Shown: positions 45,100-60,000 of the stretch, piece after piece
Position numbering within the stretch: the stretch's first letter is position 1
Layout of the letters: each line of letters starts with the position of its first letter
Assembly: GCF_901709675.1 (NCBI RefSeq)
Contig: NC_051092.1
Span: forward strand, 9,504,491 to 9,568,490
Source: Syngnathus acus
Lineage: Eukaryota > Chordata > Actinopteri > Syngnathiformes > Syngnathidae
Direction of reading: 5' to 3'
Length of the DNA stretch: 64,000 nt
The notes under the pieces: model-generated
Database searches by the model: none
What the model saw: the letters and a program-made list of their open reading frames with translations, nothing else
What the model was told of the DNA's origin: nothing
Translations under genes and position numbers: made by a program

Positions 45100-48000
45100 A
45101 TGGAGTCTGCGGAGAAGGAGTGTGGGGCGTTGGGTGGTTTGTTCCAGGCTATCGTCAACGACATGAAGGTAAAATACACATTTAAATAGTCAGCAATCTT
45201 GTTGCTGCACAGTTGGTGATCAGAAATAATTTTACTGCCTTTGTGTCTTTACTCGCCCCCCTCCTCCACTTCTGTACTGCAAACAGCCCTGCAGGACAAA
45301 GTGGGAGATGAAACATGTTTTCCTTTATGTTATTTGCATAATATTCCTTGTATGATAGTTTAAAAAAATCTGCACGTACTTTTGAACAGTACGACAGGCT
45401 CCACGTGATTTTATGATGTTTTTAAATTATTATTATTATTATTATTATTATTATTGTTATTATTACATGTTTGGGATTTCATTGTATATTACAGGCAAGT
45501 AACATTTGAATTTTTTAATTGAAAATTTTGATAATAATAAATATATTTTACCCATACTAAAGGTCTCATACTCTGTAGTTGAGTAAACAAACTTGCCTGG
45601 CTATTTTATGAAGTTTAGCCATTCCTCGCTACAGAACAGCAATCATGGTGCTTTTGTTTATGTTTATTTAAAGGATAACCTCCACCACGAGTGGAAATTG
45701 AATGAGTTTACAATCGGATTCCACAACAGTAATAGCAAATATATGTAATAACCCATTATTACAATTAAAATAATTTTGTGCCCTAGTAACAATGTTCTTG
45801 TGGCTGACTCTAGTCCTTTGTAGTCCCAGTTTGTACATTTTTACCAGATTAAAATCTCAGATTAAAATTAAATTGGAGGAACGCTTTTAATGGAACAACC
45901 CTCCCAAAAAAAAGCAGCTTGGAATATTATATAATGTGCTTTCTAGTGTATTTGATTTGAGGATTTGATGTGGCATTTTGTTTTTGGAATACCCAAACGC
46001 TAAAGTGAAATAGCTGGGAAAGAAGCAAATGTTTTTATCCCATTATGCACGACCCAGATTCAAGCATGTGTTTGTTGTGTAGTGGGGGAGGAGGGTTCAA
46101 GTGAAGGAAGTTGAACCCGGGTGGTCCTTGGTTGTTCACGACAACAGATGGAAAGTGCGAACACGTTCATTAGGCCTGAGAGACGGCCCTCCAAAAAGTG
46201 TTTCTGTAGCTTGTCTTACTTTATGTTTACAAGAGCTTTGCAAGTACGTCAAGCATCTTATTGATCACTCGCTGGCAGGGGGCCATACTGCTGTACTGGC
46301 TGACTATTTATGGACCCTCTGTCAAAGTCCAGCCAAATTAGCTCTCAGCAACTGGCAGACTCTGGTTTAGTTTCAGGCATTTCCTTTTGTGTTGAGCACA
46401 TGGAGAGACAGGCAAAGTAAAAAAGTATTGAAAAGCAGTTGAATGAAGCTGAAGCCCTGAGTCAGCACTGTCCGTGTCCACTGTCCTAGACAGAGATCTG
46501 ACCTCATTCCTGCCGCCTGGCTGGTCAACACAAGCCTGCCAGACCAGCTTTGCCCCCGGGGGCTGCACAGACCCACAGTTTCCTGTGGTGATCTCAATTG
46601 TGTACATAAGACTGATTAATGTTACTGTCTACAATAGAGTGTGCTCCAACAGGAAAAGCATACACAAAATATAAGTTACTGAGCACATGGACAAATTGTC
46701 TTGATTTTAGCCGCATATGCTCATTATGTAACTGCAGCAATAAGAGAAATGCGGAAGCAGATGTTGTGGGTAAAGAAACACAAAAATGATTGATCAACAA
46801 AAGATTTGAAGCACCAGAAAACGTGATTTCATGTGAGGGAATTCACTCTCACACTAACACATTAGGTCAAAGCAAATCAGTTTTGATTTTGATTCATTCG
46901 GAAATAATATGAATAGGAATATTCAGTCACCATCATAAAAATACATATTTAATGATACAGTTGAGGCAATCTTTTAAGTAATGCTTTGCAAAGCTCTTCA
47001 AGTGGAAGGATTGCTGGAGGGGGGTTGACCGCTATACTTTAAAGCTTCTAAATTGTGTACTGTTTTATTTCCTTTTTCAATTTTTGATTTTTATTCTTAT
47101 TGTCAACATATTGTGGCTTTTTGCCATCTTGTAGCGTGCAGCCAGGACAGACCGCTTTTCTCAACATTTTATGTCGCAACTTCTGTTCATCCATCCATTT
47201 TCTATATCGCTTGACATCATTAAAGATGCAGGCAGGCTGAGATATATGCTGACAATATGTTCAGCGGACGCAACATTAGGCATATTGGAGTGTTCCAGTC
47301 CAGCACAAGTGTTATGTAAACCAATCTGACTTCATATTTAGATGGGCTGGTGAGTTTCCGAAAAGTTTCTTGCAAACTTCCATTGGGATTGAAGATGACA
47401 AATTTGGGAAATATCCCAAAATTCTTTTTTTCATTTTTGCACAATGGGCAAACAAACACAAATGTGGCCCAAAACAAATGTGTTCGCTTGTAACAGTTCA
47501 GCTTTGGCGGATGTCTTGAGCTGCACTGATGATTTTCTTGTGATCTTTAAAGGCAGAATATTTAATGTTTTGGCTCCCATTAGATGTTGTAGTCTGTCAG
47601 TAAAAAGTGAATCTTTGGGTCTTGGCTTCCCCCTTCCCTCAGGGGGATCCGGCCTTGAATGTGTTTCATGTTTGGCTTCTGTTCTTCTAGCTCAAGGCAA
47701 TGACTGATTAACTTGGGCTAAATCCACTGCAGATTTCTTTAAAGACTTGCATGGGAGCACATAATGATAGAAGCGTTCATGTGAATCTGACTTACAGTAT
47801 AGAACATCCATTTAAAGACCAGCTCACAGCAATTAATAAAAAACACAACAGGATCTTGAAGTTACTACACTGACCCGTTTCCTGCCTCAGGATAGGAAGT
47901 CATTGCAGTTTACACTGTCACGGCCATATTTGAATCTAGACTTCAACCCCTGTGAAACTGAGCAGCCATAGTCAAGTGGAAACAGATTAGATGATGTTTA

Positions 48001-51000
48001 AGAATAATATAGTATGTTTGACTCATTTCATTTTCTTGTTCTTTCTCTTCTTAGAGCTCGTACCCAGTGTGGGAAGACTTTAGTGCCAAGGCTACAAAAC
48101 TGCATTCTCAACTCAGGTGAGGAGCACTTTTATCAGAGGCTTGACCTTACTGAATACTTATTGTGATTTGCTATATTATCATATAATATTTTAGGACAAC
48201 AATTCTGGCAGCTGTGGCCTTTTTAGATGCTTTTCAGAAAGTGGCGGACATGGCTACCAACTCAAGAGGTAAGGCTTTTTTTGTTAATTAACTCGTTGAT
48301 GTGTAATAGTGTAAACTGTGAATATATAACTAACATAACAGGATTTATTGATGATTGGAAATCACATCCAAATGTAAATGTTTATTGATTCAGTGATTAT
48401 TAGTGGTTGTCCATCCCTAGTGGTCACTTTGCATGCATACCACGTGAAACACAGGCCACAGAGGCAAATGTCATTTGGAATTGTATCAGTGCTTTCAACC
48501 TTTCATGACCATTTTGATTCTTCTCTCAATGCTAAACCCGTGCTTTGCTACCATACTGCTGACTGGGATAAACAGTGCCAGGCTGAGCTTTGAAGTCGAG
48601 AAAAATGTTCTCTCAGGAAAGTGATCAGAGGTCGGCAAGCCTCTGAGCGTGGGATTGCATGATCCTGAAAGCTCTTGTTTCAGAGGTAGCAAAATCTGCA
48701 ATAACTTTTGGCACCAGGGGCAAATAGCATGCACTCTGATTTTCACTGTAAATCGCTGTGACCTTTGTTAGAAATAACTTAAATCGATATACCCAGACCC
48801 AGATAGTCAGACATAACAAAACTTTAATACAAGCAAACAAGCAACAGTCGTATCTTGTTATTATTTGCAGGCTAGCACTGTTTATTAAAGTGTTCCCAAT
48901 CAGAAATCGGGTCCATTTATGTGCCTGACATATACTGTGTTTTTATTGGCTCAGGGGGCAATTGTCCATGCAAATGAGATGTGACCAGGAAGAATTTACA
49001 AAGTTATGTTAAGTCTGCTGGATACTTATTATTATTTTTTACTGCACATGAAGTTGTCTAATGAATCCTTAAGACAAATGACAAACTGTAATATGTTTTA
49101 GAGTACTGTGCATTCTGCCCCAATAATGTTTTTTTTTATAAATAAAAACAGCACTGATAAGCACTGTGATCGCAGTTGCCTTAACGTGACCCCCAAGGCT
49201 GCATCTACAATGCTCTTAAGATGTTTAAAATTCAAGGATAGGGATGCTCAGAGAAGTGAAAATCCAAGCTTATTGTTTTTTTTTGGTCCTAATGAGGTCT
49301 TCTGAGCTGCTTTGTCACCCGGCTAGCAGTAGCGGCAGCAGCAGCAGCCAGACTAGCCACAGACACAGCTGATTAACACAGATTTCTTTGGGGTTGACCG
49401 TCGAGAGCAATATGTAGGTCAAAGTGTACAAGTGTGTGTGCGCGCACACACGCATTAATGAATCCGTAATAACATGCATGCGCACACACTTATATATAAG
49501 ACAAACAGCTGGTAGATGGATGCCTGATCTTTGCGTGTCCGTGCTGTGTACTTACACATTGTCATGTTTTTGTGTCTCCACTAACAGTTGAGTTTATTGT
49601 AGAGACATATTAAATGTGTTTTTTCAAGTTTCCGAGTCGCCAGAAAACTGACAATAAAAGATTGTGGGATTTCAAATCCATCAGTACTGATGGATTGCCC
49701 ACCTCTGTAAATTTCCTTAAGTGATCCCTAGCAATGTATCAAAATCTCTTTGGGGTTAGACAATGAAAAGTCAGAGCAAACATGTTGCACTAAATCGGGA
49801 ATTGTTAACTGTGACAAACACCCACATTATATTATAAACACCTACTAGGCCACAATGACACCACACGTTGGATTATAGACCACTACCATCCAAAGTGAGT
49901 CTATTCTGGGAGTTACCACACCCTAACATGCCTCCTGCAGTGGTGCATAACTCGCACATAGAATGTGGTTCTAGTCTGCTGGATCTTCTGTTTTTATGAA
50001 TGATTATTATCCAGTAATTGTGTTTTTTGTCAGCCTCAGTTGAAGTTACACCCAAATGATTGTCTTCTGACTTCTACAGATCTGTGATCATCATATCGAG
50101 AACCTTATCAGTTTTCAGTACCAGTTGATGCAACTGGCTGAGCGTGTGTGGTAGCTGAGGAAAGGGAATGCGCAGTATCTAAAGATTTAGTATTTTTATT
50201 TTCAGATACCGGAAACAGATCGTAGTCTCTCTAAGTCAATGTACATTACGTAGTTCGAATCAGTATCTTTTCCTAAACTTTAACTTCAATGTAATGTTGT
50301 TTGATACAATATTTTTATTAAACTACATCGAGCTCTACCTCAATGATAAACTCAAGAGGAAAATATAATTTTGTTTCTGTTGTCTGTGTATTTTGATGTT
50401 TTGAAGCTATGTGTTTCTCCCTGTTGGATATTAGAACTGAATCGGGTTTACAGGCTTCACTTTTCAGACTTTAGGAGTCCTTTCACCCATGACACCTTTG
50501 ACCAACTCGTTTAAATTCAAACAGAGATATATATATACAACAGTCCAAAGAGGGAGAATAGTGTATCAAGAATGATTTTGATTTCCCCCTATTAACTCGT
50601 GCAGCTTTTACTCTGAGTAATCACCTTATTTAGAGCGCTTCATAGTCTTTGGCTTCTACTGTGTGCGTTCGTGTGTGTGTGCACGCACGTGTGTTGATGT
50701 GTCAAACTGCCACGCTCTGTGTCCCATGTTCACCGCTTCCTCTTGCCTGCGGAGTCCATTTATGGTTTATGGTCATGGCCGTGTGTGTTTCATGAAGACT
50801 CGGACTCAGGAGGAAGTCAGATGACAGACTTTTTGGAGCCGTCACGTCGATTGATCTGTGTCTTAAGACCCATCCGAAGAACCATCACAGCTGGGTTCAA
50901 TACAAGTCCAGCAACCACAGATCCGAAAATTGTCTTAAGAGAGTTTTTCCATTTTTAAAGATAAAATTGGTTCATGTTTCAATAACCATCTTTCCATGGT

Positions 51001-54000
51001 TAGTCTGAGATCCACTCTAGGGGATGTTATATTTTTAGGTTGGTCACCGTATTGGTTTCTGTGGTGACCATTTCTATCCTTCCATATTAAACCGATGTGT
51101 GGTGTGAGACTTCCGCAGTGTTCAGCTGTCTGTGTTTGGTGTTTTGCTGTCGCTATGTTTAAAAACATATGTTTTTGTGGACTTTACCTCCATTTTGGAC
51201 ATGGCTCAATTAGAGAGAGGTCAAAGGGCAGCTTGTGGTAGACTAATGTCCCATCAGGGTATGGCATATATTCATCTTTTCAGCAAGTGGGGTGAGTCTT
51301 GTTAGGGTGGGGGTTGTGGCTGCAGTGGGATTTCTACAGCTCTTCGTATCCAGGCTCGCCATAGGCGTTTCGCTAATCCTCTTAGTCCAACTCTATAACA
51401 CAGACTCAGACTGGCCTCCTGAGCAGCCGCCCCCAGATTTAACAAAATTCACACACTGGCATCTTGAGGCATTTTATGTTCTGCCTTTATTTTGACATCT
51501 GTGTGCCATCAGTGATGGTGGAGTTCTAACAGATCCAAAATGCCCCTTTGGTTCACTGCAACTCAGTGCTTTTACTCCCTATTCATGCACATCGAGTGGA
51601 GGCATGCTAGTAGATCAGTGTGTCAGTGAAGTAATAATCTGCTTGTACGCTGTACCTCTCTGGGCTGGCAGATGGGACGGATATCCCTACCCGCCATCTG
51701 GACAAGCCGGCATGGACGAGTTACGACCCCTGCCTGGAGTGGAGCGAGATCAGCGGATTACTGTTTTCCACACTGTCCTAAACACTGTAGCTATTTTTAA
51801 TGGGCATGTCAAATAAATGAGTGTGTGCATGTGACCAAGATTGACATCCATCAAGCTTGGCATGTCATATTTGAAGCCTCGGATGAGGATGGATTGTTGT
51901 CATGTAAGCACCACAGCTGGATATCTGTAGCCACATCCTATGCCTCTTTGACTTAGTGAATAATTTGGGGGGATTTTGGATGACCGCTCGCTTAAATGGA
52001 AGAACCTTCTCTACTGTCCCATGTTTGCTAATCTAATGCAACGCCACATGTCAAGCCAAGTTGCGCTTGCCGCAGTGTGGTTTGGGACAGTAAATCCTGA
52101 TAATGTAGTGGGTAGTTAGAATGCTCTGTCAGCTACAGTGTAACCTCAAAAGTTGATAGCATGTCTATATATTTAATCAAACTGATGTGAGAACATTTTG
52201 TCTGATAGATTGATCATGGTTTAGAACCATCTTACATTGATGTGCCTCACAATACTATTAGGAACAATACTCTAATAAGCGCATTGGTGTAATTTTCTTT
52301 TGTCATATTTTTACATCGAACTGTGCAGTTAAAATATGGACATTTGTGTAACTCTTACAACATACTGAAAACAAAGAGTAAGGTTGGAACAATTCTGCAA
52401 GGAATAGGCAAAAGGGCAGAATAATAGTTGAAGAGAAAATAAATCTTCAGGCTCAGCATAGCTTTCATTCTGAAGCGAGATACTCAACTAAAGACAAACA
52501 AAAGACTTGAAGGGAACACCATGTTCAGAAAGATTTGCACATGAACTCTGGATGGAAAGTACCTGGAGTCAGTTCTGGAATGGACTGAACACTGAATGAG
52601 GAAAGAAAACACGATGCATAGTACTTCCACTGATTATGTAAGAAATATCTCAGATTTAGGTGAGGTTTTTTTTTGTTTTGTGACAAATTTTTTTTCTTTA
52701 GTGGACTGTTGCTTGAATTCCTTTTTCTCTGCTAGAGACAAGGAAAGAGGGTCTTCTATCTACTGTGATCTAGGAGACACATTTACAGTAGGTCTGCCTC
52801 TGGATGAAAGATTAATGAAATGATATGAAATAATGAATAATTTGTGGCGAACCCCGCAGTTTTAATCTGTCATCAGCGGATTTTGGATCATCGTAACACA
52901 GTATTACTTGATGAACGCTAATCTGCTGATAATACAACACAATGTTATATGTGAAATGCAGTCATTGTGACCATCTTGTGCAAAGATACACATTTATTTA
53001 TAAAGCACACTTTGGGAAAAGATACACTATTTATAAAGTAGTTTTAAACAACAGCTTTAGAACAACAAACTGTACAAAAACAAAACAAAGCAATTACATT
53101 AAATAAGGAACAAAATCAAATAAACAAGTAAAATAAAATACACAGGGATGACAGAAAGAGAAAAACATTTCATGCCAGGTTGAAAAGCAAAGGATAAAAC
53201 TGTTTTAAAATTTCATTCATAAAAACATGAATTCAAGGCTCCTCTGTAATGTGAAGTGGCAGTTCGTAATGTGAAAGGCTGATTTTCAAAGACATTTGTC
53301 ATCATCAGTGTAATTAAATCTAGTCTCCACAGTATTGGGCATAATGAAAACTAATATCGATAACAATGAGTTCCCTTCTGTCACTGGTATTTTTTTATTC
53401 TTAACGATTCAGTTAAAAATCTTTCAGAGAAAATTGCATTTGCGGAAGTGGCCCCAGGCCACAAGTGGAGGAGGTGTGGCACGCAGTACTGCTGTATGAA
53501 AAGCAGCACCTGTCAGTATTGTTTTTAGCATTGTTTGCATTTTGAGCAGCTCAACGGAGAATATGAAGCATAACACAATCGGTGAAGCTGTCAAGAAGAA
53601 CAGAAAAATTATTAAACTGCTTCAAATATTCAGTTTTGTCTTCTGATACAATTATTTAATTGCCTCATTGCCATTCTAGCCTGAGTAAAAAAACTGAGCC
53701 ACACCTTTTGATGAAATAATTATTAGTCTCTACCTTTAGTTTTCTGTGATCCTCGGTTACCAAGAAAAACAAAAAATGGAAGATGGAAGGATGAACCCAT
53801 TTTTGCTAAACTTTATCCAGGCTTGGGCCATATATCACTCACTTGTGCTGTTCTTTTGGAGTTGATCCACCATGTTTGTGGTGTTTATATTCATATTCAA
53901 CCATGACTAGTATAATTACAGTATAACTAAATAGTCAATGAATCTAAATGATCTGCAGTAGGTGGGTAGTTTCAGGCATTTCCATTTGACCCAATACTTT

Positions 54001-57000
54001 TGTCCATATACGTAATGTACATCTGGGTTTATTCTGTGACATAAAAAGGTCATTCAGTATATGTTTAAACATCTGGGGATGGAGTGTGGACAATCCTGTG
54101 TGGATACGCGGCTCCTTAGATTTATTGCAGAGTATAGTACCCCCCCTATTTTTAACCTCAATGAAAAACACATTTACACAAGGGGCTGACTTTATTTTTA
54201 GAAACGTTTATGTCCTTTCATGGGAGGTTCCACCTACAAAATATTGCCCCCCCTCTCCTTGTTCCCCCTTCTCCACATAATACTCTCCAGAACATGGTTA
54301 CACCGCATAACAGCACAAGTGAAGTCTGTCTGCTTCTCAGAGCGCCTCAGGTCATGACTTGGGAGGTGGAAATTGCTGTGCGTGCTCTCTGGCCCAGACA
54401 ACAATAGGATGAGTGTGCTTGACTCCTCATCTGTGCACTAAAACAATCGCTGTGGAGGTGGTTTCCTCTGCCTTCCAATAATGTTGCCGCTGGTAAGAGA
54501 AGACAGATGCAAGGAAGTGACGCACAGGCTGGAGACAGTAAAAATAGCATAATTGCTCTCATTCGTTTACAAAAACGATTTTGGGATTAATAGGATTTAA
54601 TCAAAAGGAAAACGTTTGAGTGGATTTAGCGCAGTAAAATGTTGCCTTTTACTTGGACAGATTTTTTTTTAAATAGGATGTTAATATCTTCCCAACTGTT
54701 GTATAAGTTTGAAACTGAGGGCATCCCATCTTTGTAATATCAGGATGTGAAAATGATTAACTGTAGTGTAACTTCATGACAAATGTATAGCAACAATGAA
54801 AGTTATAACAAGTACGTGTGAATGCATCTCACGCCTGTCTCCAAATTTTTCAAATAATATCCAAATACTCATTTAATTCCTGCTGGGCAAAATGATTGGC
54901 AGTTATGTATTACTGTTTATCTGCCTTTGCTCTTTGAACACATCTTGTTGAGTCAGATCCTTTGTCTAGAAACTGTTGACCCCTAATTCCTCCATCCAGT
55001 CATTCATCCATTCTCTCCTCACTCCAACAAAATCATTGAAACCGACAAGCCGTTTCAAATTTAGAGTCAAAGAAATTGTGTTTTTGTGATCTACGAGGAA
55101 CTTGTACTTTCTGTACAAACCTCATTCATGTTAATACGTATACCCACATTGAACATACTGTAAATAAGATTTTTTAACCTTCATTCTTAGACTAATAGCT
55201 ATACTGTAAATAAGATCTTTCACTTTTATTCTCAGACTTCCTTTTATACTTTTTAAAATTTGGTATGTTTGCACTAGGAAGGGAGCAGCTATCCGAATTT
55301 CGTTGTACAACTAAGTTGTAAAATGACAATAAAGGGCATTCTATTCTATTCTATTCTAAATAACAGCCGATATTATTTACATAAACAGGTTGTACCATGA
55401 GTTACACCTGTACATGTAATGAAATCCAATCTTAAGTGATAGCTATGTTTTAGTTATTATCAATGTATTTCACAGTCGGGTTTGAACAAAAAAATATTTT
55501 TGGAGGCAGAATTTGTTATAGAGCCTTGCACTGGACTTCACAAAATGGCAGGTGAAGTACATTCATAGGGCTTTATGTATCAAGTCTTGTCTGTGGCCTC
55601 TTTCATCCTCCCCTTTGCGCTTCTCACATCCCACCGGCTCCTTTCATCCCAACAGAGGCCTCTGTGTGTCAGCCAATTGGTGTTTGGTAGCACATTAATA
55701 GGGTGAGAGGGGCTAAATGCAGCAGGCTTGACTGTGACTTCCAGCCACAAGTCAGCCCCCCAGCCAAGGTGCCAATGTGAGGAATTGCTGTTTCTCACGG
55801 ATGATGAAAATTCCTTAGCTCAGCAGCAGTGCAAATAAGACTGGGATTGTTGTGGAAGTAGACCACGGAGTGTGTTCTGTGTCTTTCCACCTTTTGACCT
55901 TTCAAGCACTTTGTGTTGATACAGTACAAGTGACCGACTCAGACTATAGTACAGAGCTTCAATTCTTGGTTGCAATTCCTGGTCTGCTCGCTCCAATCAG
56001 TAGTCCCAATGAAACCTAAGAGAGAGATAGTTCACCAAAGCTCCCATATTGAAGACATCAGGAATAAGGCGCTGTAGCTCCTGGCTCCTTGGCAGGGGAG
56101 CCCACGATATAGCAAGCCTATTAAAAGACGCCCCTTTCCCAGAGGAATTAGGGAAGATAATCAGAACCAGAACTCAATGAATGTTTAGACCACACTTTGC
56201 TGGACCACAGTACTGCAGCTTTGCACTTTTCCCACCATGTGCTTCACCCTACTCTCAGTTATATCACTAGGAATAGGAAAGCTGATGGAAATTAGAATTT
56301 TGAACCACCACCATGCTGCTGGGTCACTATCGGATGTTTGCTGTGCTAAGATAAATGACGGAGTTGCACAACATCTTCCCTCCACTCCAGCTTATGTTGG
56401 ACTTGCATGTGCATTCAAATGTGAGTGTTCGCTACAGGGTTGGCCCTACTTCTTCTTGAGCCGGAAGTGGCAAGATCTATTAAATACACCTAAATCTCGA
56501 TTTTTCAAGACTTCGATGTGCGTGGGTGACGGACGGCAAACGGACCCCTTCGGCTGCCTAAAAACATGCCTTTCACAAAAAAACAAGCCTTTCTATATAA
56601 CGCGCTTTCGGGGTTGATGCGATTCCCAAATTCTGCACCCCAAAGTCTGCATAAAATTGAGATTTAGGTGTAATAACTTTCCCAGCTCCTCTGTACAAGA
56701 CGTAACAGTATGTTTTAATGCAGAGAACATCTAGTAAAAGATAACTGAGTGGCTTTTTGCTTTGAAATTCTTTTAGAATTCTCAAGTGCAGTTCTCTCCT
56801 TGCTTGTGTGTGTTTGTCACATGCGAGGGAGCTGTGGGAGTGATTCATACTGTCCCACTCCATCCGGTGGGGGATAGATGCCAGAAGGGCTCTTGAATAG
56901 GCCAGGAAGCCTCTGGACGTCCCCAGGATGTAGCTGTCAGTTGATCCTCCTCCGGGAGGGAAAGGAAGAGAGGAGATGAGTTGAGAAGAATATGGGGGAA

Positions 57001-60000
57001 AAAAGGGAAGGGGAATTAATGCACAGGTGGGGGTGCGGCATGAAGGTGGGGGTCGGGTGCTCACTGCTTGGCAGTGACTTTGCAAAAGTTAGTTAAAGAG
57101 ATAAAAATCCACATTAGCTATGCTCTGTCGTGTGATGAGCTATTTCACAGATGTGCATGCCTTGTAATGTTAGAGTGAAATGTATGACCTGAATCCATGT
57201 GCCTTGTGTCTGCTTTCCTTCTCGTTAAATTCCGTCTTACGAAGAGGTCAACAATTAAGAAAGTTTGCAAAAGCAATACCACATCATAACACATATGCAC
57301 ACAATACAATACATCAGCTTTCCCAAAAACTCCCCAAATATTTTGCTTCCTTTTTCACCATACTTGAAACCAAACTCATTAAGATATAGTAAAACACATC
57401 ATTTTAGTCTTTAATTCTTGATGCATCTGTATGACATTTCAACTCCAACAATCATGCAACACAGATATTTCAGGCAATGACCAAGAATCACTGAAGTGCA
57501 GTCGACAGCATCTTTGAATTCAGGATAAAAAATGGATATCAATCTAGAGCACAATGTGCCTCCTTTGAGTTTACGGCCTGATTTTGCAGGGAGGTTTCGA
57601 GTCAGTTTCTGTCTCTCCACCCTGCATGAATGGTGTTTAGGAAACAGAGAGAACAGGAAAGGCAGAGCAACCAAGGAAGAATAGAGGGATATCCCCTTAC
57701 GTTCCCTCCTTTTTCCTCCGGGATAGAAGGGCTTGAGAACTTTGGGACGGATAGGGGGTTGGTTAATTGCCCCACCTGTCCATACAGAGCCATGAACATC
57801 TGTATGGGCAACCTGTGCGCACACACACATTCAAGAACAAGCATGCCTTGTACGTGTGGTGAGAGACCGTAAGATTAGCAATGTGTGGCCCAGATTACAA
57901 GAGGATCAATGCTGGCACATACTGCACGGACCTGTGAACCATCAGTGAGACACTGGCCCGTCTGAGCTTTAGGGCTTAAGACTCCATTTAATTACACTTC
58001 TGCAGAGAGGAAAAGTACAGTAAGAAATTCTCACAAGCTGTCATTTGCACTGTGGTGCGGATCACATCTGCAATCTTAGATTGTCAAGGGACAATGTATA
58101 TTTCATCAGGAAGGCGATATCGCTTTTCTTTGTGGACAGTGTCATATTTACTTTCACCACATAAATGTGACATTTATGGTCTCTGGTTTTACAATCGCTA
58201 CCTTGTGGCCGCAGGAGAAAGGCATCTTGTGAAGGGAAAACAGCCCTGACTTGCATTATATCACATCTTTTGAAAATGCATTCCCCATGTGTCAGACTGT
58301 ATATCATCAACAATTTGTCGAAAGATGAAGATCAATCTGCTGTTTGTTACTGCCATTATTTTACGAGTAACAACTCTCAGTAAGAACCCTCAGGATGAAT
58401 AAATTATGTTGTGGGATGATGGTCCTCCTCCAATTTCCACCCATCCATTTGCTGTACTGCTTGTTTATATAAAAATAAGCAGTGAACCTGTTGTAAAATC
58501 ATTGGGCACATTTCAAAGATAATGTCATTCTTGATTTTCCAATTCAAATAAAAGCCAAAGAAAAAGTCTTACGTTTTAGACGTCTGACGTTTTGTGGGAC
58601 TTATAATGCATCTTTGCATTTTTTTTAACTGTATTTTTTTTTTCATTTCTTTTGAAGGTGCCACCAGGGATATTGGCTCTGCTTTGACCAGGATGTGCAT
58701 GCGACACCGCAGCATCGAGGCCAAATTACGCCACTTTACAAAGTACGTCCTGATTGTTGTTTGTCTTCATTCTCCTTGAGGGGGATTGGATTAGATAGAT
58801 TCCATTCCATCTCGTTTGGCCTTCATCTCTCCCTGAATGTTTTCCAGAAGACAGATAAAGCAATTTACAACATGTCCTTCAATTTTTGAGTGTCATCTTA
58901 TCATTATAGTTCTCTAATGGAAGGCCTGGTCACGCCACTTCAGGACAGAATAGAAGAATGGAAGAAGACTGCCAATCAGCTGGACAAGGACCATGCCAAA
59001 GGTGATTAACATGACAGGGTTAGGGTTACGTAAAATAAGAACTACTGCATATTAGACATTCATGGATTATCATTGTGTATAACTCTCCTGCTCAACAGAA
59101 TACAAGCGGTCTCGCCAAGAAATCAAACGAAAGTCATTAGATACCATCAAACTTCAGAAAAAGGCAAGAAAAGGTGAGAATCCCTTGAGCTGAGTTTGAC
59201 TGCCGGCTCGCGCGATTGAATCGAGATGAACTAGCACCATCTTGGGTTCAATGCAAGTGTTACAACAGAAAGCAAGCCTATGGAGAAAAAGTGCCATGTT
59301 TTCAGTCTGCTTTCAAGCTTTGCTCTACTTTTCATCTTCCTATGAGTAAACTAGCTCTTCTAATAATGGTTGGAGAATAACTCCTTTATACCAGTCTTTC
59401 GGCAACATTGGTGCAACTTTTTCTAAGACAATGTATCCTGATTTACTGCTAACATTCCTTGTTTTTCTCTCCCCCTCTGCCTTACTTCCACCCCCAATCC
59501 AACCCTCTTTGATTTTTTTTCTGGATATATCCCCCCCGACTTTAGAACTTCTCGGTATGTCTGCTGCTATTAATTTATAACCAGTGCATGTGGTAGTTGT
59601 TCAACATTGCAACAATTATAACATTGCCAGTCAGAGAAAATGTGTAACGTTTATGTTAAGCGCAAACTTCAAAGACACTTATAAATAAAATATTGATAAC
59701 ATCTAGTGCAAAAGGTAAAAGTCAGGGCACTATTTGACAATATTAGTACTTTGACTTTGACTGAGGGCCGTTGAGAGACTGTGGGTGAGCCGAATTTGGC
59801 CCCCGGGCCACACTTTGCCTATCTAATAAAACCTGGACTACGTAAATCTGTCTAACAATAAACAGAGAGGTTCACAAATAATACAGGCACTTGATGTCAA
59901 ATATATTGACACTGCCATCAATAAATCTTAGGTAAGACAAATTATATTAGTGTGATGTCAACAACAATTTGATAATCACTCACAAGCTCTATAATTTATT

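Larger units (their letters stand above)
48269..58657 (+). other. mtss2 intron 3, 10.4 kb
   Basis: The largest intron of the window. It carries a Tc1-like end near 53991-54012 (acttttgtccatatacg), a LINE tail (55201-55356), a second Tigger-like MITE (56485-56672) and several GC-richer islands (about 49310-49480, 50700-50930, 55590-55800 and 57600-57900) without coding potential that could be enhancers. No nested gene was recognised. Confidence 0.65.

Noticed and set aside
56573-57085. 170-codon minus-strand frame in mtss2 intron 3
   Set aside because: Partly inside a MITE, low-complexity proline stretches, and no splice-compatible partner exon.
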